Positions 7,585 through 15,970 of a stretch of 43,377 nucleotides of DNA are shown here, one piece after another. How positions within the stretch are numbered: the first letter of the stretch is position 1; every line of letters starts with the position of its first letter. The position numbers and the translations under genes were made by a program. The stretch comes from Bacillota bacterium (GTDB taxonomy: Bacteria; Bacillota; Clostridia; TANB77; CAG-465): NCBI GenBank assembly GCA_023460515.1, contig JAEWPS010000015.1, forward strand, positions 1-43,377. The letters are read 5' to 3'. The notes under the pieces are model-generated. The model was not told the DNA's origin and searched no databases. It was given only the letters and a program-made list of their open reading frames with translations.

Positions 7585-7995
7585 ATGAAAAAAGTTGCAA
7601 AAGTATTCTTTAATATTGCATGTATTATTGGTGTTATAGTTGCCGTTTGGCATTTTTCTGTACCATATTCCTCAAATTGGTTTTCGTATATACCAGATGC
7701 TCCGACCGAGATAATCCAATCAATAAACTACATAAATTTTTGCTTTTCCTTTTTGTTAGCAGGAATTAGTTTGCTGTTATTAATAGTGCAAAAGAAGTTA
7801 TTTGATGGTTCGGGAGAATTGCGGATATTTTATGCGTTCTTTACCCTTATATGGTTATCGAGGATTGTAATACAGCTCATTTGGCCATGGCCGTCAAGTT
7901 TACAGCTATGGTTAGTTGTTGCCTTTAGCACAGAGTTTATATTTACTCTGATCCCTATGATATATTTAATAGGAACCATACCGAAACAAGAATGA
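7585..7995 (+). CDS. Small four-helix membrane protein, uncharacterised
   Basis: The product has 136 residues, and AAGGAGATTAAAA precedes the ATG. It has four hydrophobic segments at roughly residues 6-24, 47-66, 78-98 and 106-130, with little soluble sequence between them. The segments contain no catalytic motif. The layout resembles small DoxX-like or unannotated membrane proteins, but I cannot name a family. It follows the CPBP protease by 47 nt on the same strand, so the two may be co-transcribed. Confidence 0.55.
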   Translation: MKKVAKVFFNIACIIGVIVAVWHFSVPYSSNWFSYIPDAPTEIIQSINYINFCFSFLLAGISLLLLIVQKKLFDGSGELRIFYAFFTLIWLSRIVIQLIWPWPSSLQLWLVVAFSTEFIFTLIPMIYLIGTIPKQE

Positions 7996-8138
7996 TTTAT
8001 CGGTGGTTGCAATTATTTCAATACTTAATCAAAACTATGGCGCCCTAAGTTGTAGCTATTATATCGTAAACCACTTTGTTTGTTTCATTACCAAACTGGC
8101 TTGATTTGCTCAGAAAAACAATATAAATGAGATATGCA

Positions 8139-8189
8139 ACTGCCGGTTGACAAGAAACCAAGCGCACTTGGTGGAGCGCAACCGGCAGT
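8139..8189 (+). other. Nested hairpin upstream of the XRE gene
   Basis: ACTGCCGGTTG (8139-8149) pairs perfectly with CAACCGGCAGT (8179-8189). Inside the loop, ACCAAG (8157-8162) pairs with CTTGGT (8167-8172). No T-run follows, so this is not a classic terminator. It lies about 40 nt before the XRE start codon. It could be a structured leader or a protein-binding dyad. Confidence 0.55.
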
Positions 8190-8231
8190 CATGTTATCAT
8201 GAGCTCATCAAATAAAAAGGAGTGTGTCGTT

Positions 8232-8856
8232 ATGGATATAGCGGACAGAATACAGACCTTACGGAAAATGAAAGGTCTTTCTCAAGAGGAACTTGCAGAG
8301 AATACAGGTGTTTCACGCCAGGCGGTATCAAAGTGGGAAAGTGGGCAAAGTGCGCCGGATCTGGATAAGATCCATTATAATGAGCGAATACTTTGGCGTT
8401 ACAACGGATTATATTCTGAAAGGAATAGAAACGGCGAAAACAAATGAGGAAAAAGGCAACGTTCTGGCAAGTAAAATACTCTATCTTGCATCAACAGCAT
8501 TTTTGGCAATCGGATTGTTAACCGCTTTTGGTAGCTGGTACGAAGAGCAGTCGGCGGAAAGCATCTGGGGGTCAATGATTATTCAAGTAGTGGGTATTGC
8601 AGCCTATTTCATCGGAAAACTCATCTCCCAATCCAAAGCGCCATTTATCATTCAATGGTTAGACATCATCATTGCATTGTTTATGCCTGTTTCTCTGATC
8701 GTTACATGGATTGTTAACCGTGCTATCACTCCCTACCCGACTGACATTTTCAGCGGCATTGTTTTTGCAATTGCTTATGCAATAATTATTGCTTCTTCAT
8801 TTTTTGCCCTAAAGAAGTACAAAGTAATATTAGAAGGCAGAGGGCAGAAGATATGA
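8232..8856 (+). pseudogene. XRE-family regulator with membrane tail, frameshifted
   Basis: I set the start at ATG 8232, which has AAAGGAG upstream. The first frame encodes a typical XRE helix-turn-helix (IQTLRKMKGLSQEELAE, VSRQAVSKWESGQSAPDLDKI) and then runs into nonsense that stops at 8447. In the next frame the normal continuation appears: IIMSEYFGVTTDYILKGIE, then four hydrophobic segments to the stop at 8856. Dropping one C of the CC at 8372-8373 restores a single protein of about 207 residues, so this is a +1 frameshift. The membrane part could be translated alone from ATG 8380. Intact homologues are XRE regulators with a membrane domain, often next to transporters or peptidases. Confidence 0.8.
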
Positions 8857-9815
8857 AAAAAAGATTAAAGATTTCCCTGACCGTCTTTTCGTCAGTATTG
8901 GTCGTATTATTTATTGGGCTATCTAGTTTTATCGGCTTGCAGGTATTTGCAGGCTCCACCCAACTCATAACCAACGATGAAACGGTGGGAGTAGCTGATG
9001 GATTCTGGGAAAGATACGGCATTAATAAAGAAAACTTTCACAACACATATAAGGTGGAGGAAATTGCAATCCCCTCTTCTTATGAAAATCATACGATCCC
9101 TGCAGATTATATTTATGCAGCCCAATCAAATAGCAGTAAAAACTATCCGACCGTTATATTGGTTCACGGCATGGGAGATAACCGCTATTCAAATTATTCG
9201 ATATCTGAATTTTTCTTGGAAAAAGGATATAACATAGTTACTTATGACCAGAGAAGCACAAATGAAAACATCGCTCAATACACCACCTTCGGCTATAGGG
9301 AGAAATATGATCTCATTGATTATGTGAATTATGTTGAACAGCAGGCGCCGGGGCAGGAAATTGGCATATGGGGCGCTTCCTATGGCGGTGCGACCGCAGG
9401 GCTGGCGTTGGCAACTGAAAATATGGATGAAAAGGTCGATTTTCTGATTCTGGACTGCCCTGTCAGCAGCATGAAGTGGATGGTAGAGCAGGAGATGAAA
9501 ACCATGGATGTCGGCATACCGGTGAGCTATATGACATGGTGCGGAAACATCGTAAACAAATTGAAATTAGGCTTTACTTATCAGGATGCCGATGTGGCGG
9601 TTGCTTTGAAAGATATGAAAACTCCTGTGATGGTAATAAATAGCAAGGTTGACTCTGTGACGCCTTATTTTATGGGAAAAGACATCTATGATGCTCTTCC
9701 GGAAAGCAACAGGGAAATTTGGACGGTGGAAGACAGCGAACACTGCGAGATATGGCTGGATTACAATCAGGAGTATCGCGATAAAATTGAAGGCTTTCTG
9801 ACAAAGTATGAATGA
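8853..9815 (+). CDS. Membrane-anchored alpha/beta hydrolase
   Basis: The ATG overlaps the preceding stop (ATGA), which suggests translational coupling. The 320-residue protein starts with KKRLK and a hydrophobic segment (about residues 8-33), a signal anchor or uncleaved signal. The hydrolase domain has the oxyanion-loop motif VHGMGDN (about 104-110), the nucleophile elbow GASYGG with Ser176, an acidic residue in NSKVDSVTP (about 267) and a His in DSEHCEIW (about 297). This is a complete catalytic triad. The substrate cannot be inferred. Probably lipase, esterase or peptidase type, acting outside the membrane. It belongs to the XRE / hydrolase / CPBP run. Confidence 0.85.
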   Translation: MKKRLKISLTVFSSVLVVLFIGLSSFIGLQVFAGSTQLITNDETVGVADGFWERYGINKENFHNTYKVEEIAIPSSYENHTIPADYIYAAQSNSSKNYPTVILVHGMGDNRYSNYSISEFFLEKGYNIVTYDQRSTNENIAQYTTFGYREKYDLIDYVNYVEQQAPGQEIGIWGASYGGATAGLALATENMDEKVDFLILDCPVSSMKWMVEQEMKTMDVGIPVSYMTWCGNIVNKLKLGFTYQDADVAVALKDMKTPVMVINSKVDSVTPYFMGKDIYDALPESNREIWTVEDSEHCEIWLDYNQEYRDKIEGFLTKYE

Positions 9816-9824
9816 GGTGGGGAT

Positions 9825-10370
9825 ATGCAAAACATACGGAAAGTTTCTTTAATAGCAATTATACTAATGGCTAGTCTGTCGTTTTCAAATTTGCTTGGAT
9901 TAAAAATTGCAGGTCTTGCAGTGGTGGTTGGTGTCGTCTTTTTCTTTGTTGATAAGGTATCAGAAAAACAGCCATTTGAAGGCGGCGGACTTGATATTGG
10001 TGCTATACGAAAAAACTTCAAAGATAAAAGCATTTGGTTCTGGATGGCTCTGCCAATCATTATGGATGCTGTTGCCATAGGAATCTCAAAACTGCTTTTA
10101 CCTGAATACATAGATCATGTACTTGCGAGAACAGAAGCTTTTGTGTCCTTTGATAAGGTTTTGATACTGATCATTCAGCTTGCGTTTCTTGCCTTAGGAG
10201 AAGAAATCGCATGGCGCGCTTTCTTCCAAAAACAGTTAAACAAAGCCCTGCCGATTATTCCAACATTATTAATTTCGTCGTCATTGTTTGCAATCGGACA
10301 TTTTAGTCAAGGGAATGCGGTTATCGTACTGTATGATGTCTTGTTTGTGTTCATCAATAGCGTTTTGTAG
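9825..10370 (+). pseudogene. CPBP intramembrane protease, 3' end lost
   Basis: The start ATG follows GAGGTGGGG, 9 nt after the hydrolase stop. The first 181 residues look normal, with GEEIAWRAFF (Glu126-Glu127, Arg131) and FAIGHFSQGN (His about 158). The frame then hits a stop right after YDVLFVFINSVL, where family members continue with a last helix carrying the third motif. The DNA beyond belongs to another gene, an AAA-type ATPase. The break therefore looks like a deletion or recombination junction at about 10358-10372, where TAGCG is repeated. The product is likely inactive because one conserved motif is missing. Confidence 0.75.
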
Positions 10371-10995
10371 CGGTGTTCTTTTTGTCGTCAGCTCACTCGT
10401 CCGAAGACTTGTTGAAGACTGCTTTTTAGACGGCGGCCAATTCAACATTAAGCAGATTTTTGTCTTTACACACAATCCGTATTTCCACAAAGAAATATCC
10501 CATAAATATGAAACGAGCAGAGACGACATCGTTAAGAAATCATCGTTTTTCTTTGTCAAGAAATCGGATGATAATGTTTCTACCGTTAGAATCAATGAAA
10601 TGGAATGCGTCACAAACGAAAGCGGCATAGAAAACGTTTCGCCTGTAAAAAACTCGTATGATGCTTTATGGTGCGAATACAGGGACGCGCGTCTTCCGGC
10701 AACGCTTCTCAGTGTAATTCAGAGAATTGTCGAATACTATTTTCTTCAACTTTGTAGTTACAGCATTGAGGATTTGCGAGAGCGGGTGAAAAACCACCTC
10801 GGCGGGGACGACAAAAAACAGCGGATAGCTGATGAAATACTTCGCTTCATCTATGACGAAAAATTCGATGCCGGAGACGGCATTAACTACGCACCAGACC
10901 ACGACATACCGGCTTACAAAGAAGTGTTTGAGATGATTTTTGAAGCGTTGAGCCAAAAATCGCACTATCTCAAAATGTCTGGCGAATGTGAATGA
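10369..10995 (+). pseudogene. AAA_13-type ATPase, 3' fragment (RloC/PrrC-like)
   Basis: In this frame, about 208 residues resemble the C-terminus of AAA_13 (PF13166) ATPases. VLFVVSSLVRRLVEDCF, then FNIKQIFVFTHNPYFHKEIS, corresponds to the region after the Walker B / D-loop and the H-loop (THN). It is followed by the usual C-terminal helical part (YDALWCEYRD, LLSVIQRIVEYYF). The Walker A, ABC signature and Walker B are absent, so the 5' part has been lost. No start codon or ribosome binding site is present at the junction. Full-length relatives include PrrC/RloC-type anticodon nucleases and other ABC-like defence ATPases. This fragment shows a defence-type gene was once here. Confidence 0.7.
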
Positions 10996-11124
10996 GTTAT
11001 TTGGAATAATCTGGACCATAATTCAGGCGATATAAAAAGGTTCTGTTAACTAAAGATGAAAAAATGAGATTTGAAATGCGAACCGGCATAGAAAAATGAA
11101 AGAATCAAGAGAGGAGGTTATCAC

Positions 11125-12537
11125 ATGAACGGCCATATAACAATAAATGCCCGCAGGATTTCTGTTGCCGGATTTTCATTTCTCTTTGCCTATATTTTGT
11201 CCTTCCAGTTTGAGGGACAGGTGCTGTACAGCCTGTTGGATCTGCGTGGAACAGACGCCGGCCATTACATACTGACTGCAATTATCGCGCATTTCGCGGG
11301 GCTTTTTACCTGCGGCCTGTTTGTCAAGTCACAGACGGCCGCCAAAAGCATGATGCTCGGCGGCATGGGCTTATGCTTAGCCGCCACTGTCCCCTTCTTT
11401 TTTCCTCTCCCCACTCTATGGATGGGCGGACTGATTGTCAGCGGATACTTTAGCGGCTGCGCGGTGGCGGCATGGGGATTTTTTCTCAGGGCCTTTATTC
11501 CCAAGAACGAGCGCATTAAATCCTGTGCCGACGTTCTGATTTATTCCAATTTGCTGATGATTGCAGTCAACGTGGTGACCATGAACAGGTCAACCTTTAT
11601 CGGCCTTGGCCTCTCTGTGCTTTGTCTTGTAATCGGTATGGTTTTCATTTGGATGCTGCCGTTGGAGCAGGAGAATGAGCAGAACAAAACATTTAAAAAT
11701 AAGACGCATGGCGGCACTAAAAAACCGCTAATATTGCTGTGTCTTTTTGTCTTTATCATTACCATTAATTCCGGACTGATGTATCAGGTCATCAACCCCG
11801 CTTTCGAGCATCTGACGGGGCTGGCAAGCTGGTATTGGGCCGCGCCTTATATCGTAGCGCTTGTTATTATGCGCAACTTACCTATGAAAGCAAAGCGTTC
11901 CAGAATTTTGTATATCGGGATGGCAATGATTATGGGAGCGTTCATCAGCTTTATGCTGTTAGGGCGAAACACCTCCGACTATCTGATTGTGGATACGCTG
12001 ATGCTCGGCGCCTGCGGTATTTTTGACCTGTTTTGGTGGAGTATACTTGGAGAAATGCTGGATTATAGCGATAACCCGGCACAAACCTTTGGCGTCGGTC
12101 TTTCCGCCAATGTATTCGGCGTCCTTTGCGGAGGCGTCCTGGGGATGGCTGTGACATCCATGGGACTTCCCGGTGCGGAGGTGGCGGTGATTGCCCTGAC
12201 GGTGGTATGCGTTACATTGGTTATGCTGCCGCCCCTCAACCATCAGCTTGTTCTGTTGCTGAAAAGCCATGCTTACCTTGCAGCTTATGACAATATGGGC
12301 CAGTCACAGCAAACGGACATTGTTCGTCAAATTAAAACTCTTGACCCGCTGACCGTCCGGGAGCAGGAGGTATTGCAGCTGATCCTTTCAGGAAAATCCA
12401 ACCGCGAGATTGCCGGGGCTTTGTTCATCAGTGAGAACACCGTTAAAACACACGCAAGAAGTATTTTTTCAAAATACGATGTTTCAAGCCGTGCGGAGCT
12501 CATCAGCACCCTGCTGAAAAACCAAACGGTTGGATGA
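11125..12537 (+). CDS. LuxR-type regulator with N-terminal MFS-like membrane domain
   Basis: The 470-residue protein has AGAGGAGG before the ATG. Residues about 1-385 form roughly twelve hydrophobic segments like a major facilitator transporter. Residues about 405-470 form a LuxR/GerE helix-turn-helix: LTVREQEVLQLILSGKSNRE, then IAGALFISENTVKTHARSIF and a YDVSSRAELIS tail. This is a membrane-bound one-component regulator layout, in which the transporter-like part probably senses a ligand. It is known in gut Actinobacteria and some Firmicutes. Its target is likely nearby, for example the envelope gene run that follows, but no binding site is visible. A strong terminator follows. Confidence 0.85.
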   Translation: MNGHITINARRISVAGFSFLFAYILSFQFEGQVLYSLLDLRGTDAGHYILTAIIAHFAGLFTCGLFVKSQTAAKSMMLGGMGLCLAATVPFFFPLPTLWMGGLIVSGYFSGCAVAAWGFFLRAFIPKNERIKSCADVLIYSNLLMIAVNVVTMNRSTFIGLGLSVLCLVIGMVFIWMLPLEQENEQNKTFKNKTHGGTKKPLILLCLFVFIITINSGLMYQVINPAFEHLTGLASWYWAAPYIVALVIMRNLPMKAKRSRILYIGMAMIMGAFISFMLLGRNTSDYLIVDTLMLGACGIFDLFWWSILGEMLDYSDNPAQTFGVGLSANVFGVLCGGVLGMAVTSMGLPGAEVAVIALTVVCVTLVMLPPLNHQLVLLLKSHAYLAAYDNMGQSQQTDIVRQIKTLDPLTVREQEVLQLILSGKSNREIAGALFISENTVKTHARSIFSKYDVSSRAELISTLLKNQTVG

Positions 12538-12570
12538 ACCATAAAACTGCATAAATACTGGGTTTAACCG

Positions 12571-12603
12571 GCCTCTCACCCAAAAGGGTGAGGGGCTTTT
12601 TTC
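12571..12603 (+). terminator. Rho-independent terminator of the LuxR-MFS gene
   Basis: CCTCTCACCC (12572-12581) pairs with GGGTGAGGGG (12586-12595) across an AAAA loop, with one G-U pair. CTTTTTT follows. Confidence 0.85.
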
Positions 12604-12679
12604 TGTAAATTCATCCTTTCGAACGATGTTTTTTGAGGCATCCTTCCCTAAAATGAATACTGGAGGAGGCATGGTGCAA

Positions 12680-13189
12680 ATGAAATTAACCCGCAAACGA
12701 CGCAATGGATATGCCTTATTGTTTGCAGTCAGTATTTGTTTGGCGGTGTGGCTCGGCATGGCATTCATGTTAGAAGCGGTTTTCGCCCTTGGAGCGATCA
12801 GCCTTATCTCTCTCGTGTTATTGGTGAGGCAGAGCCGTCTGCTCTATGACGCAACACTCATTTGGGATAATCGCATCCTTGCGGTGCCATCTGCTCTCAT
12901 CTCCATGCCGGACCGCCAAATGAAAAAAGACACCGAGGAAACCGTAGTATCTACCTTTGGTATCCTCATCGGCAGCGAAATTTACCGGTGGGGTCTCGAC
13001 GGGGTACATGGCGTGCGGCTGCACACCGCCCATATTGATCAGGAACGGATGTACCTGACCTTTGGCGACGCGGCTCAGACCATGCGGGTAGAACTGCTGC
13101 ACGGTATGCTCCACAAACAGACGGTTGTGGAGGTCACACAAAAGATGCTTCATGAAACCGGTGTAACAGCAGTTGTCAACGGTTGGTAA
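12680..13189 (+). CDS. Two-segment membrane protein, uncharacterised
   Basis: GGAGGAGG (12662-12669) suits ATG 12680, about 10 nt downstream, giving 169 residues; ATG 12671 is in frame but too close. A basic start (MKLTRKRRNG) is followed by two hydrophobic segments (about residues 11-28 and 33-50). A soluble domain of about 110 residues follows, containing a pleckstrin-like strand pattern (LLYDATLIWDNRILAVPS...YRWGLDGVHGVRLHTAH). I do not recognise the family. It begins a run of same-strand envelope genes that continues to 17673. Confidence 0.5.
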   Translation: MKLTRKRRNGYALLFAVSICLAVWLGMAFMLEAVFALGAISLISLVLLVRQSRLLYDATLIWDNRILAVPSALISMPDRQMKKDTEETVVSTFGILIGSEIYRWGLDGVHGVRLHTAHIDQERMYLTFGDAAQTMRVELLHGMLHKQTVVEVTQKMLHETGVTAVVNGW

Positions 13190-13226
13190 TCCAGTAAAAT
13201 TATATCTGAATAATGGAGGAAACACT

Positions 13227-13802
13227 ATGAAAAAGTTATTTGCATTCATTCTGACATTTATGATGATGATTTCCCTCGCCGCTTGCGGCGGTGAATCACC
13301 GTCGGAAAGCTCTACGCCCACAGGCGGCAGCACAACGTCCAATAACTCAAAAAAAGAAGAAGCAAAGGTGTATGGTATCGGTGAAGCGGCAGAAGCAAAC
13401 GGACTTTCTATCACAATTTATAAAGTTGCAATAGCCGAAGCGAATACCACGCTTGAAAAAGCGAAGGATGGGTTTGAATATATCAAAGTCTGGTTTACCT
13501 TCAAAAACATATCTAACGAAACGATTGAATCACCGAAGGCGAAGGCTTTATATATTGTGTATACCGAGGGTGCCACAGGTGACGACAGCGATATGAAATC
13601 GGAGGAAAACTCACAGGTTATGCTGGAGGTGGCTGACCGGGATGAAAGATATATGTCGAGAGTTGATCTTGCCCCCGGTGAATCCACCGGTGGCTGGATG
13701 ATATATCAACGTCAAGCCGATAAAAACGAAATTACCATGCACTATTACTCCGGCTTTGTCAATGTTGCGCCGGATTTGGTGTTCAAATTCACGGTTGAAT
13801 AA
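13227..13802 (+). CDS. DUF4352-like lipoprotein
   Basis: ATG 13227 is preceded by GGAGGAAACACT; the frame is open upstream but has no better start. The 191-residue product has a lipoprotein signal peptide with the lipobox LAAC (Cys20), a Ser/Thr-rich linker, then a domain starting VYGIGEAAEANGLSITIYKV. The domain continues with FEYIKVWFTFKNISNETIES and L.PGES..GWM.Y. This is the telokin-like immunoglobulin fold of DUF4352 proteins, surface lipoproteins of unknown binding specificity in Gram-positive bacteria. It lies 37 nt after the preceding membrane protein gene and 21 nt before the next lipoprotein gene, so it is probably in one operon. Confidence 0.75.
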   Translation: MKKLFAFILTFMMMISLAACGGESPSESSTPTGGSTTSNNSKKEEAKVYGIGEAAEANGLSITIYKVAIAEANTTLEKAKDGFEYIKVWFTFKNISNETIESPKAKALYIVYTEGATGDDSDMKSEENSQVMLEVADRDERYMSRVDLAPGESTGGWMIYQRQADKNEITMHYYSGFVNVAPDLVFKFTVE

Positions 13803-13823
13803 GTTTCAAGGAGGATTTATACA

Positions 13824-15953
13824 ATGAAACAAAAATTATTGTCCCTTATTCTGACTGCCATAATACTGCTGTCGGCTACGGCAGGACTTACAGCCTGTTC
13901 GTCCGGCGACGGCTCGGCTTCCGGCAAGGTATCCCCCAAGTCGGAAAAGAAAATCGGCAACGCAAAACGGGACGGCGTTGAAATCATCATTCCCGCCGGA
14001 ACCTTTGAAAAAGCCGTAAACGTGAGCATCGGTATAGCCGATGAAAACGAGATAGCGGCTGAGGACGGCGCGGGCTACCTTTTCTCTCCGATAGAGCTTA
14101 CATCTGACGGAGGCGAGCATACGCTCGGCGAGACGGTTACGGTAAAAATAAAGCTTCCGAAGTCCGTCAGTGGGGACGATTATCTCACAATCATGGGTGC
14201 GTATTACGACGGCGAAAGATGGGAATACATACTGCCTGACGCTGAAGCGATTCAAAATGGGTATTTACAGTTCGGCACTCCACACTTCTCACGTTTCGCT
14301 GCGGTGAAGCTCGAAAAAGAAAAGGCGCTCGACAAATATACCGAAACGCTTGCAATACAGAATGTTACAGGTGTTAAGCCAAGTGAAGAGCTTACGGACT
14401 GCTTCACCCAAACGCTGGACAGTTTGGGCTTCACGGACGAGACAGTACAGGGTATTATCATGCAGAAGATTACAAAGGAACTGCATAGCTCCGCCGCATT
14501 TATTGTCAATGCGAAAAACGGAGACATCGGCGATATTGCCGGACAGGGCGCGGAGCTTGTCGCAGAGTCTATTTTGAAATCCATGACTGACAAGGCAGTC
14601 GTCGATAGGTTGAAAACATACGCCGGAGGCGCAACGTCAGGAGCTGTTGCGGCTGCTTTGAAATTATATGAGGGCGGCGACTACAAAGAGGCATCCAAAG
14701 AGTTTGTTTATGCGGCGTTGGATGTTATCCCCGCAGCAAAGCTCGGTAAGGCTGTTGTTGAGGCAACGAAAGCGGGAGTACAGATGTGGCAGGATTATTC
14801 TGTTGAGAGCGCGTATAATGTATATCTCAAGCAGAATGTCGCCACTGACGGCAATGTTTCCGCCGACAGTTGGGACATCATTTTCTACAACATGGGCAGC
14901 GGTCTTGATTTTATGCGGCGCGAATACCGCACGGCATACGCCAAGGCAAGCGGCAAAACGCTGAAGGAAATCGAAGCGGATAAAACGCTTCGGGATATGC
15001 TCGACGGTCAGATTGTAAATGACATTAAGCGCAGCTTCATGTCCCGGTATACAAACGGCAACGCAATTGCGGCGGAAAAAGCCCGCATAAAAGAAATGCT
15101 CGCAACCTTTGATGCCTACGGTCTGCTGTCATGGAATAATCTGCTCGGTTTTCCTGTAGATATGGAATTTGCGAGCAGGATAGATTCACTGATGAAGATA
15201 CGCGAGAACATCCTTAATCTTGTTGGCGGCGACCGCTCGGTGTTTGGCTCGAATGACGATGTGATTGAAGGTAACTTAGCGGAAGCTATTTATAAATGGC
15301 TGGAATGCGGTAAGGACAGGGGTAAGTTTTACGACTGGATGCGCGAAAAGGGGTATCTTGCAAGTCCGAAGGAAACAATCGGTTATTGGAAGTTAGTGCG
15401 ATCGTTTGAAAACAAATATGAAACCAGCGCATCAGACGAGTATTATTCCCGCACATGGAGTGGTGGCAGAGGTAGTTATACATATCGCTGTGAGGTCACA
15501 TATGACGGTGTTTCCTATACCGGTATAACGCATGACAGCTGCAAAGGTGAATTTGTCAACAACACTGGAACATCAAGTGCGCCGAAGGACCGTTATCTGG
15601 GAGGCGAACGGATAGAAATTGACTTAAAAATCACTGCGACCACCTCGTCTAATATTTGCTTTCATCTTGGCGCTACGATGGGCGTAAGCATAACACCCGT
15701 TAACCATGACGACCCGTTTGTCAGTTACGGAACAAATACGGATTTATATGACATAACCGAAAAGATCACCAGAAGCTATATAATGACAGGTAAGAACGAT
15801 ACAAATACAGGCTATTGGGGTGAAAGCGCCACGGTCGGCGGCGAAATGCCGAGCGGCTCTGCCAACGGAGATAAGGTCTATATTCTTATCGGCATTAGCG
15901 GCGGAAACAACTCGGTTACAACCGCTTATGAATACGAGTGGGTTAAGAAATAA
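13824..15953 (+). CDS. Large lipoprotein with N-terminal ZU5-like domain
   Basis: The 709-residue product has AAGGAGG before the ATG and a signal peptide ending in the lipobox LTAC (Cys25). Residues about 45-155 (VEIIIPAGTFEKAVNVSIG, then ETVTVKIKLPKS, then WEYIL and FGTPHFSRFA) resemble a ZU5-type beta domain. The middle (about 160-510) is helical with Ala-rich segments. The last 190 residues are beta-rich and include repeated Ser/Thr/Gly stretches, probably another surface domain. I do not recognise the overall architecture. Neighbouring genes encode another lipoprotein and zinc-ribbon membrane proteins, suggesting a cell-surface or stress-related module. Confidence 0.6.
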   Translation: MKQKLLSLILTAIILLSATAGLTACSSGDGSASGKVSPKSEKKIGNAKRDGVEIIIPAGTFEKAVNVSIGIADENEIAAEDGAGYLFSPIELTSDGGEHTLGETVTVKIKLPKSVSGDDYLTIMGAYYDGERWEYILPDAEAIQNGYLQFGTPHFSRFAAVKLEKEKALDKYTETLAIQNVTGVKPSEELTDCFTQTLDSLGFTDETVQGIIMQKITKELHSSAAFIVNAKNGDIGDIAGQGAELVAESILKSMTDKAVVDRLKTYAGGATSGAVAAALKLYEGGDYKEASKEFVYAALDVIPAAKLGKAVVEATKAGVQMWQDYSVESAYNVYLKQNVATDGNVSADSWDIIFYNMGSGLDFMRREYRTAYAKASGKTLKEIEADKTLRDMLDGQIVNDIKRSFMSRYTNGNAIAAEKARIKEMLATFDAYGLLSWNNLLGFPVDMEFASRIDSLMKIRENILNLVGGDRSVFGSNDDVIEGNLAEAIYKWLECGKDRGKFYDWMREKGYLASPKETIGYWKLVRSFENKYETSASDEYYSRTWSGGRGSYTYRCEVTYDGVSYTGITHDSCKGEFVNNTGTSSAPKDRYLGGERIEIDLKITATTSSNICFHLGATMGVSITPVNHDDPFVSYGTNTDLYDITEKITRSYIMTGKNDTNTGYWGESATVGGEMPSGSANGDKVYILIGISGGNNSVTTAYEYEWVKK

Positions 15954-15970
15954 ACGACGGGGGTGGGTTC

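Noticed and set aside
8147..8152. Perfect TTGACA inside the nested hairpin
   Set aside because: No -10 element lies at 16-18 nt, so it is probably part of the hairpin only.
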